Shown: positions 27,615 to 36,281 of the stretch, one piece after another | Layout of the letters: every line of letters starts with the position of its first letter | How positions within the stretch are numbered: the stretch's first letter is position 1 | Notes under the pieces: model-generated | Database searches by the model: none | Seen by the model: only the letters and a program-made list of their open reading frames with translations | Told to the model about the DNA's origin: nothing | Position numbers and translations under genes: made by a program | From: DMER64 sp964554535 | GTDB taxonomy: Bacteria > Bacteroidota > Bacteroidia > Bacteroidales > UBA932 | Assembly: GCA_964554535.1 (NCBI GenBank) | Contig: CAZKPB010000005.1 | Span: 1 to 64,000 of the forward strand | DNA length: 64,000 nt | Reading direction: 5' to 3'

Positions 27615-27954
27615 CGGAGGGACGTCTCATCGCCCTTGGGCCATACGGCACAGGGGAGGAAAGTCCGGGCAGGGCAGGGCAAGGCGCTGTGGAAAGCACA
27701 GGTGGCTGTAAAGTCAGGGTACGCCTAACAGAAAATGACCGCCCGCAGTCTTTGACTGCAGGTAAGGGTGAAAAGGCGAGGCAAGAGCTCACCGCTGCAG
27801 TCGGTAACGGCTGCAGGCGTAGGCACCGGTCTCCTGCAAGGCCAAGTATATCGGCAGAGTTGCCCGCTCAATGCCGAGGGGTAGGCCGCACTAGATTAAT
27901 GATGAGGCCCCGCTTGCGGGGACAGAACCCGGCTTACAGGCCCTCCGTTTTTTT
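27615..27954 (+). ncRNA. rnpB: RNase P RNA (class A)
   Basis: This is the catalytic RNA of RNase P, which trims the 5' ends of tRNA precursors. The universally conserved block GAGGAAAGTCCGGGC lies near 27655-27669. Its 3' partner, ACAGAACCCGGCTTACAGG, is at about 27922-27940. The terminal helix P1 pairs CGGAGGG (27615-27621) with CCCTCCG (27941-27947). A T run to 27954 acts as terminator. Length, about 333 bases, fits class A. The 3' end overlaps the end of the convergent antiporter gene by 14 bases. Confidence 0.97.
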
Positions 27955-29118
27955 ATCTTTCCTATTCAACATGCCTCCCGCCATCATCACCAAAGCAGAA
28001 AGAATCACTACCTGAACCACCAGCGATTTATTGACCAGCCAACTACTTTGCGCGGCCGGAATGGACAGGAAAAGCAATATGGTAATCAGCCCTCGGGGCG
28101 CAATGGGCCACAGCCATTGCGCCGGAAGCCCAAAGAGTTTGAGCAGCAGGTAGCGCAGCAGGAAAATGGCGGCCGAGATAAGCAGCGCCCACGCCAGGGT
28201 GTCGGTGTTCAATAACTCGGCCGTCTCTAACAGGAAGCCGAAGAGCAGGAAGAAGGTGGCGCGCACCAGAAAGGTAAACTCGGTCACCAGCTCGTGAAAG
28301 CGTTTCACCTCGGGCTCCAGCACCTGAAGATGCAGCCGGCCGGCATAGCGGGTGCGGCCAATGAGGGCAATGTTTCCCAGCACCAGACCAAAGAGAATGA
28401 TGAAAATCAGGGCCGGTAAATGCCAGATTTCCACCACGGCATAAATAAGAACAATCATTAAAATGATGGGAAGGTATTTCACGTGGTGTTTAATCCGGCT
28501 TAACAAGAAAACCAACCCGATGGAAGCCGCCACCGTAATGAGCAGCATAATGAGGAAATCCCCCAGCGCCTGCACCACCGCCATCCCGTTTATCACTTGG
28601 TTAATGGCAATAAAATTGAAGCAGACCACTCCCAAAATATCTGAAAAACTGCTCTCGTACGTGATAAACTCCTTGTTGACGGCCAAGAGATACCTGGAAC
28701 TGGGAATGGCAATGGCACTGCTGATGATGGCAAACGGAATGGCATTGACAAGAGCGTCCTTGTATGTAATGCCTCCGTCAACACCATAGAACAGCGCCGC
28801 AAACAGCCCGCTCAACAACAAAATGGGCAACAACGCCATAAAAAACGATTTGCCTATCCACGGCAGTTTAGACCGGTCCAGCTGCAAATCCATGGCACCT
28901 TCCAAAACAATAAGAATAAGCCCCGTAGTACCCAGCACCGGCAAGAGCGGCATCAGATTGGGCACGTCCAGGTGCAACAAAATAGTGCCCTGCCTTACCC
29001 CCCAACCCAACAACAGCAACAGCACCACCGCCGGAATCTTTGTCTTTGCCGAGCTGATATCAAAGATATAGGCAAACAGCAAAAGCACGCACAGGGTAAT
29101 AATCAATGGCATTGTCAT
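27934..29118 (-). CDS. Cation:proton antiporter membrane protein
   Basis: This 394-residue protein is almost entirely hydrophobic, with about eleven to twelve membrane helices, and resembles Na+/H+ exchanger-domain antiporters of the CPA superfamily (NhaP/Kef type). It has no cytosolic nucleotide-binding domain. It should sit in the inner membrane and exchange Na+ or K+ for protons; the ion is not readable. Its last codons and stop lie inside the 3' end of rnpB on the opposite strand. It is the last gene of the long minus-strand run that begins with nusB. ATG 29118 is used; ATG 29112 is equally possible. Confidence 0.82.
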   Translation of the reverse strand: MTMPLIITLCVLLLFAYIFDISSAKTKIPAVVLLLLLGWGVRQGTILLHLDVPNLMPLLPVLGTTGLILIVLEGAMDLQLDRSKLPWIGKSFFMALLPILLLSGLFAALFYGVDGGITYKDALVNAIPFAIISSAIAIPSSRYLLAVNKEFITYESSFSDILGVVCFNFIAINQVINGMAVVQALGDFLIMLLITVAASIGLVFLLSRIKHHVKYLPIILMIVLIYAVVEIWHLPALIFIILFGLVLGNIALIGRTRYAGRLHLQVLEPEVKRFHELVTEFTFLVRATFFLLFGFLLETAELLNTDTLAWALLISAAIFLLRYLLLKLFGLPAQWLWPIAPRGLITILLFLSIPAAQSSWLVNKSLVVQVVILSALVMMAGGMLNRKDKKTEGL

Positions 29119-29152
29119 ACTGAAAAGATATCAATATACGGAGTACAAGCCG

Positions 29153-29344
29153 TTAAAATAACGTCGGATGATCCTCGTCCAACCGCTTGAGCAAGGTTTC
29201 AATAATAGCCTGCCTGTACAATTTGGAGCGCATCTTCACTTTGTATTTCTCACAAAAATAATCAATCACCGCCATTTCCCGGTCATTGAAACTCACTACC
29301 GTCTTATGAATACGCGGAGGTAGCTTATCTTTAATTACCGCCAT
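29153..29344 (-). CDS. Small ribbon-helix-helix-like protein
   Basis: This 63-residue basic protein shows a short strand (KTVVSF), a helix (DREMAVIDYFCEKYKV) and a second helix (SKLYRQAIIETLLKRL), an arrangement like ribbon-helix-helix DNA-binding proteins. The start is ATG 29344, sharing one base with the stop of the lipoprotein gene (TGATG), so translation is probably coupled. A TTG just upstream is the less likely start. Function is unknown; DNA binding is inference from predicted fold. Confidence 0.65.
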   Translation of the reverse strand: MAVIKDKLPPRIHKTVVSFNDREMAVIDYFCEKYKVKMRSKLYRQAIIETLLKRLDEDHPTLF

Positions 29345-30303
29345 CAATAAATAGGTTTTAACAAACGTTTGGCCGCCAAATTGCGTTCATCCAACAACTG
29401 GCGGTAATACGTAATCTCGGGCATAGAATAAGTCTTGGCGGCATAATCCAGCCATTCCTTGGCCAAATCAATCTGCCCCGCAATCTCACACGTCAACGCC
29501 AAATTAAACGCGGCGCAAGAAACCTTCCGGGCATTCTTCCCCTCCAGCAAACCCAACCAAATAGCCCGCGCCTTCTCCCACTCAAAAGACTCGGCATATG
29601 CAAAAGCCTCCTGCCAGGGGCCCATATTATAAACAAACACTACACGGTCCTGCGTCTCCCACTGGTCAGAAAAAGACCTGACCAGCGAAGTCGCAATATG
29701 ACCCGATACCTTTTCCAAATCCGCGAGCGCCGTATGCGGAACGGTAATATGCTCCACTTTGGAATCCACCCACACCTCCCAGAACACCGAGTCTTTGAGA
29801 GGAATATACTTCACAAAATCACACGCAATAGTATCAAACACCCGCACCACAGAATAAAACGGCACCGTAATCAGTTCCTTGCGGAAACCGTCGGAAACGC
29901 TTGACACACCCTTACTTTCAAAAGTTCCCACATGCACGCTGTCCACAAGAAACACCATATCGGAACTACTTTCCTGTGCCAGCGCCAACGCATACTCGGG
30001 CTGAGACAAAGTGCCCAGAGCCACTGTCCCGCAGTCGTGGGTAAACAACGGCAAAGGGTCCGGCAACGCCGTTTCTGTAGCCAGGGCCGAGGCCAGCCCC
30101 TCGGAAAAACGACTCATCAGCAGTGAGTCCGACTTTCCAATGGAATCATACACCGGCGTAAAAACGGCCATTTGCTTGCCTTTTAGCGACAGAGGCAACT
30201 CGGCCGGCAACTTCACATCCACCTCCAAAATAGAAATGGTAGGCGCACAGGCACTTAAACTCAGGCCGAGGCAGGCTGTCAAAAGAAAGTACTTGTATTT
30301 CAT
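29344..30303 (-). CDS. Bacteroidetes lipoprotein, DUF6340-like
   Basis: This 319-residue protein has a lipobox at LSLSAC (Cys19) followed by an envelope domain (about 35-210) and a C-terminal stretch that looks like one or two tetratricopeptide-type helices (about 230-310, with WEKARAIW and AAFNLALTCEIAGQIDLAKEW). I believe this is the group annotated DUF6340 in Bacteroidetes, but I cannot confirm that without a search. No catalytic motif is visible. It lies between fabG and the small ribbon-helix-helix gene. Confidence 0.7.
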   Translation of the reverse strand: MKYKYFLLTACLGLSLSACAPTISILEVDVKLPAELPLSLKGKQMAVFTPVYDSIGKSDSLLMSRFSEGLASALATETALPDPLPLFTHDCGTVALGTLSQPEYALALAQESSSDMVFLVDSVHVGTFESKGVSSVSDGFRKELITVPFYSVVRVFDTIACDFVKYIPLKDSVFWEVWVDSKVEHITVPHTALADLEKVSGHIATSLVRSFSDQWETQDRVVFVYNMGPWQEAFAYAESFEWEKARAIWLGLLEGKNARKVSCAAFNLALTCEIAGQIDLAKEWLDYAAKTYSMPEITYYRQLLDERNLAAKRLLKPIY

Positions 30304-30316
30304 ACGCTAAAAATTA

Positions 30317-31063
30317 CTAAGTATGCATCCCGCCACAAACGGGAATCACTTGACCGCTCACATAAGAAGCCATCTCACTGGCCAGGAACACGCACACATT
30401 GGCCACGTCCTTGGGAGTACCCCCGCGACGCAACGGAATAGTGTCAATCCAGGCTTTGCGGACCTCATCCGAGAGCTTGTCCGTCATATCACTGACAATA
30501 AACCCGGGAGCCACTGCATTGGCACGTACGTTTCTGGGTCCCAGTTCCTTGGCAATAGACTTGGTCAACGCCACCAGCCCGGCCTTTGAAGCCGAGTAAT
30601 TGCACTGGCCGGCATTGCCCGAAAGACCTACCACGGAAGACATATTAATGATACTGCCTCGGCGCTGTTTCATCATAATGGGGGACACCGCGTGGATAAA
30701 ATTAAACGCGGATTTCAAATTCACATTCAACACCGCATCCCACTGCCCTTCACTCATACGAAGCATCAACGTGTCCTTGGTGATGCCGGCATTATTAACC
30801 AGAATATCTATAGAGCCGAACTCTTTCTGCACGGCATCCACTACCGTGTGTGACTCGTCAAAGGAAGCGGCGTTGGAAGCATAAGCCTTCACTTTCACGC
30901 CAAAGGCCTCCAACTCTTTCACCGTCTCTTCCGCCTTGGCATCAATCACAAGATCTGTAAAAGCAATATTGGCTCCTTCCTGGGCCATAGCAAGAGCAAT
31001 GGCCTTGCCTATACCGCGTGCCGCACCGGTAATCAGCGCGGTCTTGTTAGTTAATAAATTCAT
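30317..31063 (-). CDS. fabG: 3-oxoacyl-ACP reductase
   Basis: This 248-residue protein reduces 3-oxoacyl-ACP with NADPH in fatty-acid elongation. It is a classical short-chain dehydrogenase: the nucleotide motif TGAARGIG (12-19), NNAG (90-93), and the catalytic set Ser143, Tyr156 and Lys160 in NYSASK. The length is typical. It lies 12 bases after rimO in the same minus-strand run. Confidence 0.93.
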   Translation of the reverse strand: MNLLTNKTALITGAARGIGKAIALAMAQEGANIAFTDLVIDAKAEETVKELEAFGVKVKAYASNAASFDESHTVVDAVQKEFGSIDILVNNAGITKDTLMLRMSEGQWDAVLNVNLKSAFNFIHAVSPIMMKQRRGSIINMSSVVGLSGNAGQCNYSASKAGLVALTKSIAKELGPRNVRANAVAPGFIVSDMTDKLSDEVRKAWIDTIPLRRGGTPKDVANVCVFLASEMASYVSGQVIPVCGGMHT

Positions 31064-31075
31064 AATAGTTTAAAA

Positions 31076-32404
31076 TTAAATAAGTTGTGCAAACAAGTCA
31101 TACTCATTTACACGGGTTATTTTCACATTTACAAATGTCCCCGGTGCAGGCACCACAGTCGCCGTAGCCAGTGGAATAATCACCTCTCCGTCCACTTCGG
31201 GAGCCTGAGCCTGCGTACGTCCCACCGCACATAATCCATCACTTCCGGCATCTTCCACAGGTTCCACCCGGTCAATCAACACACGGCACTCCTGCCCCAC
31301 CAGCGACTGATTGTAAGCAAAAGATATGCCCTGCTGCAATTCCATAAGTTTGTCAAACCGCCTCCGCTTGGTGGCAGGCGCCACCGAGTCCTTCAAATGC
31401 TGCGCCCCGTAGGTGCCTTCTTCTTCCGAATACCTGAAAGCCCCCATCCGCTCAAACCGTGCCTCGGCCACAAAATCAAGCAATTCCTTGAACGCGGCGC
31501 GGTCTTCCCCGGGATGTCCCACCATCAGTGTGGTGCGAATGCATATGCCCGGCACCGTGTCCCTGAATTCCTTTATTAATTGCCGAGTCTGCTCCCCGGT
31601 AGTATTGCGCCGCATGGCGGTCAACACCCCATCCGCCACGTGCTGCAGCGGAATGTCCACATACTTGCAGATTTTAGGCTCGCGCCCCATCAGGTCAAGG
31701 ACCTGTTTGGGAAAACCCTGCGGATAGGTATACAGCACGCGAATCCACTCAATGCCGTCAATGCGGCACAGCGCCTCCATAAGAGGCGCCAGCGTGCGCT
31801 TGCCGTACAGGTCCATGCCGTAATAGCTGCTGTCCTGCGCCACCAGAATCAACTCCCTGACGCCCTGTGCCGCCAAGTCGGCGGCCTCGGCCAAAAGTTC
31901 CTCCTGAGGACGGGACTTGTGCGGACCGCGGATAAGGGGTATGGCACAATAAGAGCAACGGCGGTCGCAACCCTCGCTCAATTTGAGGTAGGCGTAATGC
32001 CCGGGAGTGGAGAGTTTGCGCCGGCAGGCCAGAAGGGGGTCAAAGACCAAACCCAGGGCCTGCAGCACGCCCACCATATCCTGCGCCCCAAAATACCCGT
32101 CCACCTGCGGAATTTCTTGCAACAATTCCGTCTTGTAACGGGCCGAGAGACAGCCAAACACATAGATTTTGGAAATGAAGCCGGCTTCCTTGGCCGCGAC
32201 GGCTTCCAAAATACAGTCAATGGATTCCGCCTTGGCATCCTGAATAAAGCCGCAAGTATTGATAATCAAAAAGTCAGCCGCATCTACATCTTCCACACGG
32301 TCCACAGAATCCACCTCCCATCCGACGCCTTGCAGCTGGCGCATGAGGTGCTCGCTGTCCACCCTGTTTTTAGAGCAGCCCAAAGTGATTACGGCTACGC
32401 GCAT
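31076..32404 (-). CDS. rimO: Ribosomal protein S12 methylthiotransferase
   Basis: This 442-residue radical-SAM enzyme adds a methylthio group to an aspartate of ribosomal protein S12. The N-terminal MTTase domain carries Cys10, Cys51 and Cys85 for one iron-sulfur cluster. The radical-SAM motif CDRRCSYC gives Cys146, Cys150 and Cys153. A C-terminal TRAM domain (about 372-440) completes the family architecture. RimO is favoured over MiaB by the GCSKNRVDSE start and by length. The gene lies three bases after the DUF5606 gene. Confidence 0.95.
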   Translation of the reverse strand: MRVAVITLGCSKNRVDSEHLMRQLQGVGWEVDSVDRVEDVDAADFLIINTCGFIQDAKAESIDCILEAVAAKEAGFISKIYVFGCLSARYKTELLQEIPQVDGYFGAQDMVGVLQALGLVFDPLLACRRKLSTPGHYAYLKLSEGCDRRCSYCAIPLIRGPHKSRPQEELLAEAADLAAQGVRELILVAQDSSYYGMDLYGKRTLAPLMEALCRIDGIEWIRVLYTYPQGFPKQVLDLMGREPKICKYVDIPLQHVADGVLTAMRRNTTGEQTRQLIKEFRDTVPGICIRTTLMVGHPGEDRAAFKELLDFVAEARFERMGAFRYSEEEGTYGAQHLKDSVAPATKRRRFDKLMELQQGISFAYNQSLVGQECRVLIDRVEPVEDAGSDGLCAVGRTQAQAPEVDGEVIIPLATATVVPAPGTFVNVKITRVNEYDLFAQLI

Positions 32405-32407
32405 AAC

Positions 32408-32875
32408 TTAAGCCTGAGGTTCTTGAGAGGCTGCTTCCGGTTTATCTGTTTCCGGTTTATCTTCTGCGGCGTCTTCTTCAAAATCAAGGGCGTCGGCCAT
32501 CTTGAGAACATGGTACCATTCCACCACTTTCTTCATATGAGAGGGATAGAAACGTTCCTTGTCGTAATCGGGAATCACAATGGCAAAAAAATCGGCCAGT
32601 TCCTGGGGTTTGGATTTGGCAGCAGGAGCATCCTGGTCCTTGAGGTACTCATGAATCTTTTCAAGCACCTCTTGCAGGCGCATTTCATCGGTGAGGGTAT
32701 AAATGGATATATCACTTAACGATGTCATCTTGGCGCTGGGGCCAAACCAGCCGCGTTGGCCGTCGGTGAGAGATTCCACAATCACGCCGCCTTTACTCTG
32801 CGACAAGTAACGGTATAATCCGGGATGTCCCGATACAGATAAAATCTTTTTTAAATCAGTTTTCATAACATTCAT
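32408..32875 (-). CDS. DUF5606 family cytosolic protein
   Basis: This protein of 152-155 residues starts LKKILSVSGHPGLYRYL, the signature of the Bacteroidetes DUF5606 family. No signal peptide or membrane segment is present. The C-terminal 30 residues are rich in Glu, Asp, Pro and Lys and probably disordered. Two starts are possible, ATG 32875 and ATG 32866; the second begins directly at MKTDLKK, as in related proteins. It sits between coaE and rimO, as in other Bacteroidales. Function is unknown. Confidence 0.82.
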   Translation of the reverse strand: MNVMKTDLKKILSVSGHPGLYRYLSQSKGGVIVESLTDGQRGWFGPSAKMTSLSDISIYTLTDEMRLQEVLEKIHEYLKDQDAPAAKSKPQELADFFAIVIPDYDKERFYPSHMKKVVEWYHVLKMADALDFEEDAAEDKPETDKPEAASQEPQA

Positions 32876-32897
32876 TTTTATTGTGTGTCACAAATTT

Positions 32898-33488
32898 TTA
32901 TGAATCACACAGACATAGCATTTGCCGGTGTATGGAAAGAACACGCGGCAGCAGTGCCTGTTTTTCATCAGATACAATTACAAAATCGGCCTTGCTTTCA
33001 CGCTGCGCGTCGGTCCATTGACACCGCATACGTTCCAGCACGGCTTCACGCGGAAAACCGCTGCGTTCGCACACCCGTTGCAGGCGCAGGTCGGTAGGAC
33101 CGGAAACGGTCAGCACTTTGTCTACCGGCAGCGGAGGTTGGATTTCCAAAAGAATGGCGCTTTCAAACAACACGTAAGGCGCCGTCTGGTTGGCGGCCCA
33201 TTCCTTAAAGTGGAGCCACACCAGAGGATGCACCAGCGCATTTACTTTTTCCAGCAACACGGGGTCGTTGAAAATCAAAGCGGCCATCCGCCTATTGTCC
33301 AGTTGACCGTCCCGGTATACGGGTTCACCCAACACGTGGTTGAGCGACTCCTGCAAATCCTTACAAGAGGCATAGAGTTGCTTGGTCCGGTCGTCAGAAT
33401 AATAACAGGGAACACCCAGCGTCTCAAAAATGCGCGCTATATAGGTTTTCCCGCTACCTATTCCCCCGGTGATACCCAAGCAAATCAT
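32898..33488 (-). CDS. coaE: Dephospho-CoA kinase
   Basis: This 196-residue enzyme catalyses the last step of coenzyme A synthesis, phosphorylating dephospho-CoA. The P-loop GGIGSGKT is at 8-15, the DD motif (YYSDDRTKQLY) at about 29-39, and the lid segment with RMRCQW near 158-163. Length is normal. It lies five bases after the YbbR-type gene. Confidence 0.95.
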   Translation of the reverse strand: MICLGITGGIGSGKTYIARIFETLGVPCYYSDDRTKQLYASCKDLQESLNHVLGEPVYRDGQLDNRRMAALIFNDPVLLEKVNALVHPLVWLHFKEWAANQTAPYVLFESAILLEIQPPLPVDKVLTVSGPTDLRLQRVCERSGFPREAVLERMRCQWTDAQRESKADFVIVSDEKQALLPRVLSIHRQMLCLCDS

Positions 33489-33493
33489 AACTG

Positions 33494-34444
33494 TTAATAT
33501 TTTGATTGGACAATGCCGTCCACAAATTCCGGAATAAACGTCACGTCCGTCACCTTGACGGAAGAGGCTGCCAACTTGGGTGCCACCTTGCCGCTACGGC
33601 TGTTGACAAAATCTTCATAATCCACAGCCAGCGAAAAATCATCGGCCTTCAGGGACGGAGCCAGCCTAAACGGGACCCTCATCTGCACGGACACTTTGTC
33701 CGGCAAAAGGAGCAGTTCCTGGCGTCTGGGAACATTCACGGCCTCAACGGGGAGGTCATAAGTCAACTCTACATAGCGTTCCACCTCCAGGTCGTAACGT
33801 ACTTCCTTCTCAAAAACACGTATCCCTTCCGGTACGTCCAGCCGGGCCAATCCGTCCACTGTCTGGTACAAGCCGGTCAACGAGATCTTGTGGGTGGGAA
33901 TGCTCTGGACGGCATTCAACTGATCTGCCGTTCCGTATATCAGCACACTGTCCGGATTCAGGCGCACCTGAGAAAAAGACATATACTGGGGGGCGTATTC
34001 CAGCGCCCCGAGAAATTCAACGGGAACTTTTTTGTACAGTTCCAGTGTGTAGGTCAACGTCAGCCGCTCCGTGATGATGGATTCCAGGGACATTCCCGCC
34101 CCCAGAGCTTCGTTGACCAGATTGTGGATGTCGTCAGAGAAAATAAAAAAACGCTCACACTCGGGGGAATCCTCCGCCGGATGCACAAACTGCGGGTCGA
34201 CCACTATATGCAGCCGCGGCACTTGTTTTCTCCATTGGTCGCGAATTATGAAAAATCCGCGGGTTTTCCCCCTCAGATAGAGCGAATTGTCTGCCGTCGC
34301 GATATGGGAATGGCCCTCCAGGTTTGTTTCCACATCCAACTCGTAACGGAAGTAGGCACTGTATTCGTTGGATAAAGTGTAAAAAGCCCAAAGAATGAAG
34401 GCTATGCCAATGCATAGCAGCAACACCCAACGCGACCGTTTCAA
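33494..34444 (-). CDS. YbbR-domain membrane-anchored protein, TTG start
   Basis: This 316-residue protein has one N-terminal membrane helix (about 6-22) and a periplasmic part with YbbR-like repeats (for example VPVEFLGAL, LPVEAVNVP). In Firmicutes, YbbR/CdaR regulates the diadenylate cyclase; in Bacteroidetes the role is unclear. The reading frame has no suitable ATG near its start: it begins with TTG at 34444, three bases after the yajC stop, and the membrane helix follows at once. The order nusB-yajC-YbbR-coaE is conserved in Bacteroidales. Confidence 0.85.
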   Translation of the reverse strand: MKRSRWVLLLCIGIAFILWAFYTLSNEYSAYFRYELDVETNLEGHSHIATADNSLYLRGKTRGFFIIRDQWRKQVPRLHIVVDPQFVHPAEDSPECERFFIFSDDIHNLVNEALGAGMSLESIITERLTLTYTLELYKKVPVEFLGALEYAPQYMSFSQVRLNPDSVLIYGTADQLNAVQSIPTHKISLTGLYQTVDGLARLDVPEGIRVFEKEVRYDLEVERYVELTYDLPVEAVNVPRRQELLLLPDKVSVQMRVPFRLAPSLKADDFSLAVDYEDFVNSRSGKVAPKLAASSVKVTDVTFIPEFVDGIVQSKY

Positions 34445-34447
34445 AAT

Positions 34448-34783
34448 TTATTTGTTATTCTGCTGAATATCGGTGTTGTCCTTTACCAGAGATGACTTAT
34501 CCACGCGGATTTTGACGTTGGCATCAATTTCCAACACCACGTAGGATTCTCTAACGTCCAAAATCACTCCGTAAATACCTCCGGCGGTGATCACTTTGTC
34601 ACCTTTCTGCAAGTTGTTGCGATATTGTTGAAGTTCTTTCTGGCGTTTTTGCTGAGGACGAATCATAAGCAGATACATTACCACAAAGATGGCAAGCATC
34701 ATAATGAGGAAAGACCAGTTTCCACCGGCTTTGGCACCACCGGCGGGAGCGGCGGTCAAAAGAGAAAAGAATAATGTGTTCAT
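34448..34783 (-). CDS. yajC: Preprotein translocase subunit YajC
   Basis: This 111-residue single-helix membrane protein associates with SecDF and the Sec translocon. The helix (about 23-42, SFLIMMLAIFVVMYLLMIRP) is followed by RPQQKRQKELQ and the conserved LQKGDKVITAGGIYG segment. Length and motif order are typical. It lies 31 bases after nusB. Confidence 0.95.
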   Translation of the reverse strand: MNTLFFSLLTAAPAGGAKAGGNWSFLIMMLAIFVVMYLLMIRPQQKRQKELQQYRNNLQKGDKVITAGGIYGVILDVRESYVVLEIDANVKIRVDKSSLVKDNTDIQQNNK

Positions 34784-34814
34784 TGTTTCTTAATAATGGG
34801 TTATTTTTGGGTTA

Positions 34815-35756
34815 CTAATTATCAATCAATCCTCTGCCTTTTTTAACTATCACCCCTTGTTCGGTAAGGTATTTGAGGATTTTGTCCAACACGCCGTTTA
34901 CAAACTGACGCGAGTTGGGAGTACTGAAGAACTTGGAAAGTTCCACCATTTCATTGAGGGTCACCTTGAGCGGAATGGAGGAGAACGCCACGGCCTCGGC
35001 CACGCCCAGCACTATGATGGCGTTGTCGGTGGCGGCTATGCGTTCCACGTCCCAGTTGTCTGCAAATTGTTTGACGTAGGCCACATATTGGTCATAATTT
35101 TTGAGAGCCTGCGCAAGCAAAAGCTCGGCAAATTCCTTGTCTTCCTGCTGTTTGTACAAAGGGGGATGCACACAGGAAACGTTTTCTTTCAAAGAGCCCA
35201 GCACCTGGAGGATGATGTTGCAGACATAGGTCACGTCGTCGGCCCAATATATGCTCAAGTCTTCCAGCAGGTTGTAAAGGTCGTCGTTGTCGTCCACCAG
35301 ATTGGCGTAAAAGTCCAGAAGAAGCGTAAGGTCTTCCTTGAAACCGGGTTCCTTTTCCGCATTCATATAAGCCAGAAAGTAATCTTCCTCTCTGAGGTCT
35401 TCATAGAGTTTCTTGATAAAAGTCCGCTGCGTGTTCCAGTTGAGGCCCTTTTCCTGCTGTTTGCACAATTCCTTGTCAAGCGTCAAAACGGCAACGGCCC
35501 TGTTATGGACAAAACGCAGATTGGGGCGGGCTTCTTCATCTGTAGGATGAAACTTCTGGAGGCCTATATCTATACGTTCCTGGGCATAATTGGCCAGGGA
35601 AACGGGAAGGGACAGCAACAGGTAGTACAGTTGTCTTGTCTTCTCCAGACTCAACTTCAGTTCTTCATTGGCGGCAGGTACATCCATCGTTTGGGAATGG
35701 ACCCGGCTGAACAACAGTTTGAATACTTTTATACGAATAAATCTGCGGGTTATCAT
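34815..35756 (-). CDS. nusB: Transcription antitermination factor NusB, long Bacteroidetes form
   Basis: This 313-residue protein carries the NusB RNA-binding fold, which joins the antitermination complex of ribosomal RNA operons. The start RRFIRIKVFKLLFS and the C-terminal IAATDNAIIVLGVAEAV with VTLNEMVELSKFFSTP are the NusB signatures. It is about twice the length of E. coli NusB, as usual in Bacteroidetes, because of an inserted helical region (about 45-190). It heads the long minus-strand run down to 27934 and diverges from the PUR-alpha-like gene. Confidence 0.92.
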   Translation of the reverse strand: MITRRFIRIKVFKLLFSRVHSQTMDVPAANEELKLSLEKTRQLYYLLLSLPVSLANYAQERIDIGLQKFHPTDEEARPNLRFVHNRAVAVLTLDKELCKQQEKGLNWNTQRTFIKKLYEDLREEDYFLAYMNAEKEPGFKEDLTLLLDFYANLVDDNDDLYNLLEDLSIYWADDVTYVCNIILQVLGSLKENVSCVHPPLYKQQEDKEFAELLLAQALKNYDQYVAYVKQFADNWDVERIAATDNAIIVLGVAEAVAFSSIPLKVTLNEMVELSKFFSTPNSRQFVNGVLDKILKYLTEQGVIVKKGRGLIDN

Positions 35757-35782
35757 ACGGTATATATCAAAAGAATCGTTTG

Positions 35783-35819
35783 CAAATATACTGTTTTAAC
35801 GTTAATATTTTTATATTTG
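35783..35819. promoter_or_regulatory. Divergent pair of exact -7 boxes
   Basis: TATATTTG occurs on the minus strand at 35790-35783, serving nusB, and on the plus strand at 35812-35819, serving the PUR-alpha-like gene. Both match TAnnTTTG exactly. The two boxes are separated by only 21 bases, so the two polymerase sites must overlap. Confidence 0.6.
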
Positions 35820-35848
35820 CCAATATTATCAATAATACTACTCATTTT

Positions 35849-36190
35849 ATGTACTCTGAAGATTACGATCGTTCCGGAAGGCAGGAACACAGTGGAGAAG
35901 ATGTTTTTTCCAAACCGGTACGCGCCGGTAAAAGGACGTATTTTTTTGACGTTAAAGCGACTAAGGGCAACGACTACTACCTCACTATCACAGAGAGTAA
36001 ACGTCGCGTAGAACGAGACGGACGCTTTTCTTATGAAAAGCACAAAATCTTCTTGTATAAAGAAGACTTTGAGAAGTTCTCGGAAGGACTCCAAGAAGTT
36101 GTAAAATTCATTAAAGATCGCATTCCCGTTACCGAATCGCGCCCGTCGGAATTTACCGACGTCAACTTTGAAGATTTGGACAAAGAATAA
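35849..36190 (+). CDS. PUR-alpha-like DUF3276 nucleic-acid-binding protein
   Basis: This 113-residue cytosolic protein matches the DUF3276 family, whose Borrelia member has a PUR-alpha fold and binds nucleic acid. The core SKPVRAGKRTYFFDVKATKG and the LTITESKRR strand-helix pattern are visible. The start at ATG 35849 (MYSEDY) gives the family N terminus and sits 30 bases after the -7 box; a start at 35780 would precede that promoter. It is monocistronic. Confidence 0.9.
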   Translation: MYSEDYDRSGRQEHSGEDVFSKPVRAGKRTYFFDVKATKGNDYYLTITESKRRVERDGRFSYEKHKIFLYKEDFEKFSEGLQEVVKFIKDRIPVTESRPSEFTDVNFEDLDKE

Positions 36191-36225
36191 CTTATCTCAT
36201 TATTTATTATTTCACACCTTACAAA

Positions 36226-36253
36226 AAGAGGACGGCCGCACGGTCGTCCTCTT
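36226..36253. terminator. Hairpin terminator between convergent genes
   Basis: A 12-bp stem (36226-36237 with 36242-36253, one G-T pair) closes a four-base loop. On the minus strand it is followed by a T run, so it ends the GH51 gene; it may also stop plus-strand transcription. Confidence 0.8.
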
Positions 36254-36281
36254 GCTTTGTACAGGTGTTGACGGAGAACCG

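Noticed and set aside
27519..28015. Short frames covering RNase P RNA on both strands
   Set aside because: The region is a complete structured RNA; the frames follow its GC-rich helices.
31580..32719. Long plus-strand frame of 379 codons opposite rimO and DUF5606
   Set aside because: It lies antisense to two clearly identified genes and its translation has no domain; it is a by-product of their codon use.
35780..35848. Upstream start for the PUR-alpha-like gene
   Set aside because: It precedes the exact -7 box, and the family begins at the MYSEDY start.
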